64,000 bases of DNA, taken from positions 124,001-188,000 of the forward strand of contig JAHBTQ010000008.1 in assembly GCA_019638495.1 (NCBI GenBank), in the 5' to 3' direction. The position numbers and the translations under genes were made by a program. This document shows positions 45,468 to 53,448 of the stretch, one piece after another. The stretch's first letter is position 1, and each line of letters starts with the position of its first letter. The notes under the pieces are model-generated. The model was given only the letters and a program-made list of their open reading frames with translations, did not search any database and had not been told where the DNA came from. The stretch is from Taibaiella sp. GTDB taxonomy: Bacteria > Bacteroidota > Bacteroidia > Chitinophagales > Chitinophagaceae.

Positions 45468-45794
45468 AGCGGCTGATGGCAGTTTGCCGCTCCAAATCAA
45501 ATTGGCACGCAAACGCGTTCTTACCTTTATACGATAGAGTTTCTGAAATTGGTTCAGATTTTTCTCCTTAAGCTTAATCGACACGAGTTTCAACCAATCC
45601 GTTATATTTTTAAGACGCAATCTTCGAACCTAATCAAATCCTTCTGAACTAAAAAAACTCCATTTATTGCAGTCGGATTTTTTTTTGCACTCAACTATAT
45701 TTTTCCAACCCAAAATTCTAATCTCCGAACAGAAGGGTTCTATCTCTACGATAATGGCATCGATACACTGAATACTATTCGGGACGGTGCAAAA

Positions 45795-46277
45795 ATGCAA
45801 TCTGACTTGGTAGAAAGTATGAAGAAGATGGGATATCTCGAAACAGATGAGAATGCACCGGTTTTCGACAGTATTGCCATAAATAGCGAAGGCTCTACAT
45901 TCATAAGTTTCATTGCGTTCTATAACGACAAAAGTGGCATGGCCTGGGCTTCTGCACTTAGAAACAAAGGAGTGATAGACACATTTTTGCAAATATATGA
46001 ACAGAGAAAAAAATTCTTCCCCTCCAGCAAACTAGACGAAACCGTTGCCATGTCAGACATCTACTTTCAGAATGACAGTGTATTCACCTATGTTATTGGC
46101 GGAAGACATGACTATTTTGCCAGTGCATATACCTGCACCATCCGCGGAAATAAGTTGATAGTGAAAAAGACCCGAAAGGCTGAACCAAATCAAGAACACG
46201 CGATACTGGAATACGTTTTTATTCCTTTCAGCGATATACCTTCTGACCTTGTTATTCATCAAAGGCTGACCAGGTAA
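45795..46277 (+). CDS. Protein of unknown function, probably missing its normal start
   Basis: 160 residues from the first ATG, but the same frame stays open back to 45648. It reads as credible coding sequence there: KKTPFIAVGFFFALNYIF, which looks like a signal or membrane segment, then a stretch containing EGFYLYDNGIDTLNTI. No ATG, GTG or TTG is present in that extension. Either the start codon was lost (ACT stands before AAAAAA where ATG would fit), a frameshift occurred in the nearby 9-T or 7-A runs, or translation begins at 45795 without a signal. The rest shows alternating strands typical of a small exported beta protein. No family was recognised. Confidence 0.55.
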   Translation: MQSDLVESMKKMGYLETDENAPVFDSIAINSEGSTFISFIAFYNDKSGMAWASALRNKGVIDTFLQIYEQRKKFFPSSKLDETVAMSDIYFQNDSVFTYVIGGRHDYFASAYTCTIRGNKLIVKKTRKAEPNQEHAILEYVFIPFSDIPSDLVIHQRLTR

Positions 46278-46380
46278 GGCGGTTTTAATCTGTAATAATA
46301 CGCCGGCCAATATTGCGTAACTCTTTTTGCGAGTAATTATATGCCTGCATTGAACTCCGCTTTTAGCTATCTTTAAATTG

Positions 46381-49077
46381 ATGAAGCTATGGCTTACCGT
46401 CATCTCCATGTTCACCATGGTGTTGTGCACCGCACAACCATACGCTATTAGGGGCACGCTATCGTGTCATAACTGCGACAGTTCTGTTGCAGACATTTCC
46501 CTGTTGCAAAAAAACAAACTTGTAAAAAGTAAATCATCAGCCGCGCCGGGTGCTTTTCGCATAGATAGCGTTCCACAAGGAGCCTTTACTCTGTCCATCA
46601 GTTTACCAGGCTTTGCCGCCTACAACAAACAAGTTAATTTGTTAGAGGGAGACATCAACCTCGGCACCATCCTCCTCCAGCCCATCGCACAAACCCTCGA
46701 TGAGGTAAAAATTGTGACCCGTGCACTTGCCGTAGTGCAGAAAGATGACACCATGGAGTATAACAGCAGCGCCTACAAGGTAAATCCCGATGCCGACGCT
46801 GCCGACCTGGTACGCAAGATGCCGGGCGTGGAGGTAAACGGCAAGGAGGTGCGTGCACAAGGCGAGCAGGTGATAAAGGTGATGGTGGATGGTAAACCCT
46901 TCTTTGGCAATGACCCATGGGCCGTGCTGAAAAACCTGCCGGCAGATGTGGTGCAGAAAGTGCAGGTATACAATGAAAAGAGCGACCAGGAGCGGTTCAC
47001 AGGTTTTCGCGAGGGGCCGGTGAGTAAGACCATAAACATCGTCACCAAGCCCGATAAGCGCAATGGCTTTTTTGGAAACATCTTTGGCGGTGGTGGCAGC
47101 GACAATAACGGCCAGGGGGTATATGGGGCGGGGCTGTCCATGAACCGGTTTGCGGGAGACAAGCGCATAAGTGTGACGGCGCAGGCAAATAATGTGAACA
47201 TCCAGAATTTCTCTGACGGCGGCCCGGCATCGGCTGGCGGGGGTGGCGGCAATGGCATCACCGACACCAGGGCGGCAGGCATCAACTATAGCGACAAATG
47301 GGGCAAGAAGGTGGATGTAAACGGCAGCTATTTCTTTAACCAGATGGATAATGAGAATGTAAGCACCATACACCGCACCTATGTATTACCGGGAACTGCT
47401 GGCCAGGTTTATGACGAGCGCAGCCCCGCATCATCTGCAAACGTTTCTCACAGGGGTAATCTGCGCATCACCTATACTCCCGACTCAATGAGCACGCTTT
47501 TGGTGCAACCGGCGATAAATGTAACAACCGGCGAAACAAAGAGTGCCCGTCAAGGAAAAACAACTACATCCACGCAAGGCAGCGAACAGCTACTTAACAC
47601 CACCACAGCCAGTAGCGGCAGCAACCGCAACACTATAGCTGCAAATGGCAATATTCTCTACACACGCCGCTTCCACAAAAAAGGCCGCACCTTCTCTGCC
47701 GGCATTACTGCAAGCGGGAACAGTGCAAATGGGGATAACCAGCAGTACGCCAACAACGTATTCTACGCCGACTCTACCCCAGCCTACGCACTGGACCAAG
47801 AGGTAAAGGACAAGCAGCAAAGCAGCAACACCACCGCAAACGCTACCTGGACGGAGCCGGTAGGTACAGGCCTGCTGAAAGCGCAATATGACGGCTCATG
47901 GGCGCCATCCACATCTGAAAAGCGAGCCTACAACAATACCGGAAGTGGCTACACCATTGAAGACAGCCTGCTCTCAGGGATGTTTACCAGCAAGGGCATT
48001 ACCCACAAAGGCGGCCTCAGCTACTTGTACCGGCAAGAAAAATTCGAAGCATCGGCGGGCATAAACGGTCAGCAGGCCACCATGACCAATGACAGGCGAG
48101 ACCCGCCCGGCCCCGCTTTCCGCCGCTCATTTACCAATCTGCTACCCATAGCCACGTTGCAATACAATCTGTCTAAGACCAGGCACTTTTCAGCCACATA
48201 CACCACACGCGCAGGTCTGCCAACGGTGTCACAGTTACAAGGCGTGGTTAACAATACCGACCCGTTGCACCTATCTATCGGCAACCCATCGCTGCGACAG
48301 CCATTTAATCACAACATGACGCTGCGCTACAATGCATCGTCATCGACAGGTAACAACCTGTCACTAACCATACAAGGTGGCGTGGTGCAACACTACATAG
48401 CCAATGCTGCCACCACCGCCACTACCGACACCACAATTGGTGCTATATACCTGCCTTCAGGTGCACAACTGACCATGCCCGTGAACCTGGACGGCAACGC
48501 CATGGTAAATGGCAATTTCAATTATAGCGTGCCACTTAAAATGATAAAGTGCCGGGTGAATATGGGTCTGGGCGGAGCCCTGACCCGTACCCCGGCGGTG
48601 ATAAACGGCATGATCAACTACCAGCAAAGCCGCAATGCAAATGCCAACGTGGCCCTCTATAGCAACTTCAGTGAAAAAACGGACCTCAGCCTCACCTCGT
48701 TCACATCACTAACATCTTCTATCAACCCGGTAAATACCGCGCTTAACACCACCTATATCACACAAAATTTCCGCGCTACCGCCGACCTTATCATCTGGAA
48801 GGGCATCGTCGTTTCCACAACTGCCATGTGGCAGGGCAACTTTGGCCTCGCAGCGGGCTTCAACCGCAACTACCTGCTGTGGAATATGGCCATCGGCAAG
48901 AAACTGTTCCGTAAGCAGCAAGGAGATATACGCCTCTCCGCCTTCGACCTGCTGAACAATAATACCAATGTACGCCGCACCACCACCGACTCCTATATAC
49001 AGGACCAGCAAACCAACATCCTGCAACGGTATGTGATGCTGGTATTTACCTATAAGATCAGAAGCTTTGGGAAATAG
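46381..49077 (+). CDS. TonB-receptor-like outer-membrane beta-barrel protein
   Basis: Outer-membrane protein of 898 residues. A signal peptide (to about residue 20) is followed by a carboxypeptidase-regulatory-like/beta-sandwich domain (about 24-100). A plug-like domain comes next, with LVRKMPGVEVNGKEV and IKVMVDGKPFFGNDPW (about 135-180). A long beta-barrel runs to the C-terminus (VMLVFTYKIRSFGK). The type fits Bacteroidota outer-membrane beta-barrel family 3, whose members bind or import peptides or siderophores. No TonB box was identified and no SusD partner lies beside it. A Gly-rich segment (FGNIFGGGGSDNNGQG) lies near 235. The ATG at 46381 follows an in-frame TTG and is the likely start. 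Confidence 0.87.
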   Translation: MKLWLTVISMFTMVLCTAQPYAIRGTLSCHNCDSSVADISLLQKNKLVKSKSSAAPGAFRIDSVPQGAFTLSISLPGFAAYNKQVNLLEGDINLGTILLQPIAQTLDEVKIVTRALAVVQKDDTMEYNSSAYKVNPDADAADLVRKMPGVEVNGKEVRAQGEQVIKVMVDGKPFFGNDPWAVLKNLPADVVQKVQVYNEKSDQERFTGFREGPVSKTINIVTKPDKRNGFFGNIFGGGGSDNNGQGVYGAGLSMNRFAGDKRISVTAQANNVNIQNFSDGGPASAGGGGGNGITDTRAAGINYSDKWGKKVDVNGSYFFNQMDNENVSTIHRTYVLPGTAGQVYDERSPASSANVSHRGNLRITYTPDSMSTLLVQPAINVTTGETKSARQGKTTTSTQGSEQLLNTTTASSGSNRNTIAANGNILYTRRFHKKGRTFSAGITASGNSANGDNQQYANNVFYADSTPAYALDQEVKDKQQSSNTTANATWTEPVGTGLLKAQYDGSWAPSTSEKRAYNNTGSGYTIEDSLLSGMFTSKGITHKGGLSYLYRQEKFEASAGINGQQATMTNDRRDPPGPAFRRSFTNLLPIATLQYNLSKTRHFSATYTTRAGLPTVSQLQGVVNNTDPLHLSIGNPSLRQPFNHNMTLRYNASSSTGNNLSLTIQGGVVQHYIANAATTATTDTTIGAIYLPSGAQLTMPVNLDGNAMVNGNFNYSVPLKMIKCRVNMGLGGALTRTPAVINGMINYQQSRNANANVALYSNFSEKTDLSLTSFTSLTSSINPVNTALNTTYITQNFRATADLIIWKGIVVSTTAMWQGNFGLAAGFNRNYLLWNMAIGKKLFRKQQGDIRLSAFDLLNNNTNVRRTTTDSYIQDQQTNILQRYVMLVFTYKIRSFGK

Positions 49078-49112
49078 CACAATCCGACTATCCTTTATTA
49101 CCTTAGTGCCAT

Positions 49113-49187
49113 ATGAAAAATACGCTGCTATTATTGCTGCTTAGTGCACAGGCATTTCTTGTTGCCGCCCCGGGACAAGTCAAAGCG
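49113..49187 (+). pseudogene. Detached signal peptide of the following gene
   Basis: Encodes MKNTLLLLLLSAQAFLVAAPGQ, an excellent signal peptide, 35 bp after the receptor gene. Its frame then runs into non-protein-like sequence and stops at 49295. The next frame, open through 50301, continues with SKRLAFTYREAVELKLKAPGD from the same point. The frames join somewhere around 49170-49190 (GCCCCGGGACAAGTC), implying one extra base. Confidence 0.7.
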
Positions 49188-50301
49188 ACTTGCGTTCACC
49201 TATCGAGAGGCGGTAGAATTGAAGTTGAAAGCTCCGGGAGACATCACCTTTGGCGAGCATGCCGGAGTGCTTTATTACTGCGACCCCTACTTTAAAGAGA
49301 CTAGCAACAAGGCTACCATTACCGTCTACACCTGCAACCTGCGCACAAAAAAGCATGACAGTTTCCGGCTTTCGGTGCCGCTGACGGAGTCAGTATTGCA
49401 GTGGCACATTGGCTATCTGTCCGTAAATGACAAGCATATTGCACTTAAAAGCGATAGCATATATATATTTACACGAGCGGGAAAATTACTGAAGCAAGTC
49501 AATTCATATAAGGCCGATGAGGTGCACTTAGTTGACGACGAGCATCTCCTGCTGCTCAAGAACTATAATTCTCACCCCTTGAGCGACTCTGTGAATACCA
49601 AGATCATCGGCTACAACTTCAAAACCGGCATCATTGAAAAGTACCTGACGCCACTGTTCCCTTACTTCCTCTATACGCATCTTGTAAGAAACCACTTCTC
49701 CGTAAAGAATAACCGACTGCTGTTTACACAAGCCATGCCCTACAAAATAGCTGAATATTCAATACCCGACCTGTCGCTTATAGATAGCATAAACACCGAT
49801 TACATAAAGAACGATGCTACCCGCCTTGCAAAAATTGACTCTATTCATTGGGACGAGGAAGGCAATCCCGGGGAATCGAAAAGATACTGCTACGAGCTTT
49901 ATAAAGTAGATACATTCATAAATCGCATAGAAAAAGTTCACTTTCTTGATGAAAATACCGTGATGGTTACCCGCCGCTTTCCCCGCTGCGTTTTTGAGCG
50001 GAGGATGATTGATGTATGGAAGCGTGCCGATGGACACTGGAGGCCGGTTGTGGAAGGTCAGATGTATGTCACAGAGCCGGCCACAGAGGAAAATTACATC
50101 ATTACACCAGGCTCATTCCCACTACCATTAAGCTATTCCACCCGACTTATCACTACCGGAAACGAAATATGGCTGGTAAATGAATCTGCAGCGCCACGTA
50201 TGAACATCACCTCACAGCAAGCCAGGAAGGAGAAAGACGACTATTATTCCACCCACGACCTCAATTACTTTGTATGGGTTTACAACTGGCAGCTAAAGTA
50301 A
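49144..50301 (+). CDS. Exported protein, possible beta-propeller, frameshifted after its signal peptide
   Basis: A 385-codon frame from a GTG at 49144; the intact gene should start at 49113 in another frame (see the preceding entry). The mature part shows repeated strand patterns such as SDSIYIFTRAGKLLKQV and TKIIGYNFKTGIIEKYL, which resemble six-bladed propeller proteins common in Bacteroidota, but this is only a likeness. No catalytic motif was found. It overlaps the start of the CxxC protein by 28 bp. If the frameshift is real, the product lacks a signal peptide and is probably nonfunctional; a sequence error is an equal possibility. Confidence 0.7.
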   Translation: MHRHFLLPPRDKSKRLAFTYREAVELKLKAPGDITFGEHAGVLYYCDPYFKETSNKATITVYTCNLRTKKHDSFRLSVPLTESVLQWHIGYLSVNDKHIALKSDSIYIFTRAGKLLKQVNSYKADEVHLVDDEHLLLLKNYNSHPLSDSVNTKIIGYNFKTGIIEKYLTPLFPYFLYTHLVRNHFSVKNNRLLFTQAMPYKIAEYSIPDLSLIDSINTDYIKNDATRLAKIDSIHWDEEGNPGESKRYCYELYKVDTFINRIEKVHFLDENTVMVTRRFPRCVFERRMIDVWKRADGHWRPVVEGQMYVTEPATEENYIITPGSFPLPLSYSTRLITTGNEIWLVNESAAPRMNITSQQARKEKDDYYSTHDLNYFVWVYNWQLK

Positions 50302-50765
50302 CTGTTATTGCCCTGGCAATGTCACCCGGCACCAGGTTGTGCGCCCAGCAATACACCGAGCGAAACCAGCCCTGGACGCACAGCGATAGCACTACCTGCT
50401 TCATGATCATGAAGCACCAGAAAACCTGTCTCAAGTGCTTCAACGAGGTCTATAATGCTATCCGTAAGAAATTTGACGGCCAACACTACAAAATAGCGTC
50501 ACTATCCCTCGTAGATTCCTCTGTTTATGCACGCAAGCTGGAATCGGCATATGTAAGAGAACTCATGCCGGGAATATCGCCCATACTTTTTGAATACCGG
50601 AACAAAAACGACAGCAACTTATTTGATCAGTTTCAGCCCGATGTCACCCCTGCCATCGTTATTCTGAATAAAGGCAGGAAAATTTACATCCCATACGACT
50701 CCATGTACAAAGACGGTAAGATTAACAAGAATCTGGGTAATATCCTGAGCCGAGCCATAGAATAG
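50274..50765 (+). CDS. Secreted thioredoxin-like CxxC protein (tentative)
   Basis: 163 residues starting MGLQLAAKVTVIALAMSPGTRLCAQ, a plausible signal peptide that overlaps the end of the preceding gene by 28 bp. The mature part has KTCLKCFNEVYNAIRKKF, a CxxC motif followed by a helix. Strands KIASLSLVDSS and TPAIVILNKGRKIYIPYD follow, the latter with the cis-Pro context (VTPAIVI) typical of a thioredoxin fold. A redox role in the periplasm is therefore plausible but not established. It may be co-expressed with the TonB-like receptor and propeller-like genes upstream. Confidence 0.65.
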   Translation: MGLQLAAKVTVIALAMSPGTRLCAQQYTERNQPWTHSDSTTCFMIMKHQKTCLKCFNEVYNAIRKKFDGQHYKIASLSLVDSSVYARKLESAYVRELMPGISPILFEYRNKNDSNLFDQFQPDVTPAIVILNKGRKIYIPYDSMYKDGKINKNLGNILSRAIE

Positions 50766-50768
50766 GCC

Positions 50769-51119
50769 CTACTGCACATTCCACTTTTCCACTACACCCA
50801 TCATCCTGTTCACTACGGTGTCCATTTCGTCAGGGTGTGCTTTGTACCAGGCAAGGCTCTTATCAAAGTCTTCCTTCTTTATACCATGGTGGTCAAAAAT
50901 GATCTTGTAATACAAGCCAAGGGAGTCCGGGTTCTTCTCGCCGCGTGGGTGCGTGCTGTCTTCAGTCATCGTGCAGTATATCTCGGCAACGTTGATATCC
51001 ATAAGCACAGCCTGCATCTTTTCCTTTGATAACACATCCTTCTTGCTTTCCTCGCAAGCTGTTGTAGTGAGGAGAAGCAGGGCTGGCAGCATGTATCGCA
51101 GGGCTAGCTTTAATTTCAT
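50769..51119 (-). CDS. DUF4296 family lipoprotein
   Basis: Predicted lipoprotein of 116 residues. The type II signal MKLKLALRYMLPALLLLTTTAC ends in a lipobox with Cys22. The mature part has KMQAVLMDINVAEIY and IFDHHGIKKEDFDKSLAWYKAHPDEMDTVVNRMM, the DUF4296 pattern. The family is Bacteroidota-specific and without known function. It follows DUF4835 on the same strand with a 22-bp gap, in the conserved group coaBC - DUF4835 - DUF4296. Its stop lies 3 bp from the end of the convergent CxxC gene. Confidence 0.88.
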   Translation of the reverse strand: MKLKLALRYMLPALLLLTTTACEESKKDVLSKEKMQAVLMDINVAEIYCTMTEDSTHPRGEKNPDSLGLYYKIIFDHHGIKKEDFDKSLAWYKAHPDEMDTVVNRMMGVVEKWNVQ

Positions 51120-51141
51120 GTATAATTATTGTGAGGCGGCT

Positions 51142-52074
51142 CTATTTTAGGGCATTATATTTTGCCGCGTTGGCAACGTCCATCGCAGAGAGCATTGTAA
51201 TATATTGTGTTCGCTCATTTTTTGGCGACATTTCTACGAGTTTTATGATCTCGTCACTTTTCGCGTTAAATAGGAACTGGATAAGTATGGAGCTAGGATT
51301 CTCTTTATTCACATTATACAACTTCCTCAGGTTAGTGAGTATACGCAACCTTGCTTCTGTTGGCTTCACAGACATACTGTCCAGCCCTTCCCTGTGCATG
51401 AGATACCAGAAGTTTCGCGCCTCTGAAAATCGCTGGTTCAGCAGTTGGTCCACTATCCAGTAGCGATTCTTGTTGTTATCCATGGCATTCCAGCCTGTTA
51501 TGCCAGTGCCCTTTCCACCCGGTGCATTGTTCACAATATTTTGGGCTCTTTTATAGATAGCAGTACCACCCATAGGTGAGAAACTATCGTAGTCAAGGCC
51601 AAGGATAATGTAACAGTAATAGGCCACTATCGCACTTAGGTTAGAACTGATGGCGTCTACGGCCACTATCCGGTTGTCATCAAAGTTCAGCGGGTTAAAT
51701 GGTGAGTACTTAAACGTAAGGTCTTTGTCTACAAAATTCACGATCGTAGATGTGTACGACGTGTTATAAACCGGCCTTGATGCCTGTATGCTTATAGTAC
51801 CTGAAAACGTGTTTGGGTCGCCGCCCACGTTAGCACTTACCAGGTTAATGAAAATATTACACTCTATGCGCTCCGTGCTGGCAAATTCGTCGGTTGTCCA
51901 CCTCCGCGTATTCACCAGATCAGTTATTGCCTTCTGCATATTCAGAAACAACTGAGGGTCGGTGCCGGTACCCGTTATCTTGTCGTGCCGCACGGTGACC
52001 TTACAGTTAAACTCCTGCGATGACGCACCGAACGCCAGCAGCAGGGACAGGATACTAAACAGTTTTCTCAGCAT
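51142..52074 (-). CDS. DUF4835 family secreted protein
   Basis: 310 residues with signal peptide MLRKLFSILSLLLAFGASSQ. It carries the DUF4835 pattern: CKVTVRHDKITGTGTDPQLF, RIECNIFINLV, FSGTISIQASRPVYNTSY, DFDSFSPMGG-like DYDSFSPMGGTAIYKRAQNI, and GWNAMDNNKNRYWIVDQLL. This Bacteroidota family has no firm function. It overlaps the 3' end of coaBC by 20 bp, so it is translated from the same transcript. The constant pairing with CoaBC is well known, but the reason is not. Confidence 0.92.
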   Translation of the reverse strand: MLRKLFSILSLLLAFGASSQEFNCKVTVRHDKITGTGTDPQLFLNMQKAITDLVNTRRWTTDEFASTERIECNIFINLVSANVGGDPNTFSGTISIQASRPVYNTSYTSTIVNFVDKDLTFKYSPFNPLNFDDNRIVAVDAISSNLSAIVAYYCYIILGLDYDSFSPMGGTAIYKRAQNIVNNAPGGKGTGITGWNAMDNNKNRYWIVDQLLNQRFSEARNFWYLMHREGLDSMSVKPTEARLRILTNLRKLYNVNKENPSSILIQFLFNAKSDEIIKLVEMSPKNERTQYITMLSAMDVANAAKYNALK

Positions 52075-53272
52075 ACTTCAGCTCTGCAATGTGGTCCACT
52101 ATCACAGCGGCCGCTTCTTTTTTGCTCTGAAGCGCCATGGGTACTATGCTACCATCGCGCTTCAGCAGTGTAATTTTATTTGTGTCGTGCCCAAAACCCG
52201 CACCCTCATCGCGTAGCGAGTTCAGCACTATCATATCTGCATTCTTGCCCTCCAGTTTTTTCTGGGCGTTAGCTATTTCATTCTCCGTCTCCAGCGCAAA
52301 CCCTACTAACGTTTGCCAAGGCTGTTTTATTTTGCCTAGTGCCGCCAGCAGGTCTTCCGTTTTGGTAAGCGTCAGGCTCATTTCGCCTTCACTTTTTTTT
52401 ATTTTGTTTTCTGCCTGCTTTATCGGTTTGTAATCGGCTACCGCAGCTGCCAGTACGGCAATGTCTGCCTCCTTACCCACAACCATACCTGCCTCATACA
52501 TTTCGCGGGCACTTTCTATACTTATTGTATTTATTGCCGGATTTGCAGGCCGCTGCTCTGTGGGCCCGCACACCAGTGTCACTTGTGCACCGGCCTGCGC
52601 CAGCGCCTCTGCTATTGCAATACCCATACGACCGGTAGAGAAATTGCCGATGAAACGCACCGGATCCAGGCGCTCATAGGTAGGCCCGGCAGTCACCATC
52701 GCCTTTAGCCCTTTCAGCGGCTTATTATCATTACCGGCAAAAAAATCTGATAGCAGCACCGCAATATTCTCCGGCTCAGCCATCCTCCCCTCGCCTACCA
52801 GCCCACTGGCCAGCTCACCATATTCGGTTGCTATTACGCGGTTGCCATATTCGCGCACTTTTTTCACATTGGCCCGGGTGGAGGGGTGAATCCACATATC
52901 TTCATCCATTGCGGGCGCAATGAAAACAGGGCACCTTGCGGAAAGATATACAGCGTTGATGATGTTGTCGCAATATCCGTGTGCAAGTTTTGCCAGTGTA
53001 TTGGCGCTGCATGGCGCTACCAGCATCGCATCTGCCCATAATCCCAGGGCCACATGATTATTCCAGGTGTCGCCATTGGCCACATCAGACAATACAGGTC
53101 GCTTCGAGACCGTAGCCAGCGACAGCGGCGTTACAAACTGCTCAGCCGCCTTTGTCATCAGCACCTGCACCTCCGCACCTGCCTTTACCAGCAGGCGCAC
53201 TAGTTGTGGCGTCTTGTAGGCTGCAATGCTGCCGGTCACGGCCAATACTATCTTTTTTCCCTTTACAGACAT
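52055..53272 (-). CDS. coaBC: Phosphopantothenoylcysteine decarboxylase / phosphopantothenate-cysteine ligase
   Basis: Bifunctional enzyme of 405 residues in coenzyme A synthesis. The N-terminal flavin decarboxylase has TGSIAAYK (13-20), the active-site His73 in WNNHVALG, and PAMDEDMW (120-127). The C-terminal synthetase has TAGPTYERLDPVRFIGNFSTGRMG and the dimer lysine region AAVADYKP. In the flap, GELASGLVGEGRM places Ser where E. coli has the catalytic Cys158 (ACGDIGPGRM). This may be normal for Bacteroidota but is worth noting. It leads an operon with DUF4835 and DUF4296. Confidence 0.95.
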   Translation of the reverse strand: MSVKGKKIVLAVTGSIAAYKTPQLVRLLVKAGAEVQVLMTKAAEQFVTPLSLATVSKRPVLSDVANGDTWNNHVALGLWADAMLVAPCSANTLAKLAHGYCDNIINAVYLSARCPVFIAPAMDEDMWIHPSTRANVKKVREYGNRVIATEYGELASGLVGEGRMAEPENIAVLLSDFFAGNDNKPLKGLKAMVTAGPTYERLDPVRFIGNFSTGRMGIAIAEALAQAGAQVTLVCGPTEQRPANPAINTISIESAREMYEAGMVVGKEADIAVLAAAVADYKPIKQAENKIKKSEGEMSLTLTKTEDLLAALGKIKQPWQTLVGFALETENEIANAQKKLEGKNADMIVLNSLRDEGAGFGHDTNKITLLKRDGSIVPMALQSKKEAAAVIVDHIAELKYAEKTV

Positions 53273-53416
53273 GGCTATGCAAGTTACGTAACTAAAAAAT
53301 CAAAAGTAACCGCCAGCCGCTATTGCGATCCCTATTTAGGACAATTTTGGGTCACTAAGACCCCTCCCAGACTCGAAAAGCCGGCTACCACATGCCATAA
53401 AAATCTTGTGTTTGCC

Positions 53417-53424
53417 TAATTTTG
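53417..53424 (+). promoter_or_regulatory. Candidate -7 promoter element of the M1 peptidase gene
   Basis: TAATTTTG matches TAnnTTTG, 24 bp upstream of the ATG at 53449. No clear -33 element was seen. Confidence 0.35.
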
Positions 53425-53448
53425 CACCCTAAATCACCACAACTGGTA

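Noticed and set aside
45426..45620. 64-codon minus-strand frame rich in Lys, Leu and Arg
   Set aside because: Overlaps the end of the 44778 gene, has no motif and no neighbour support; it could be a remnant, but nothing shows this.
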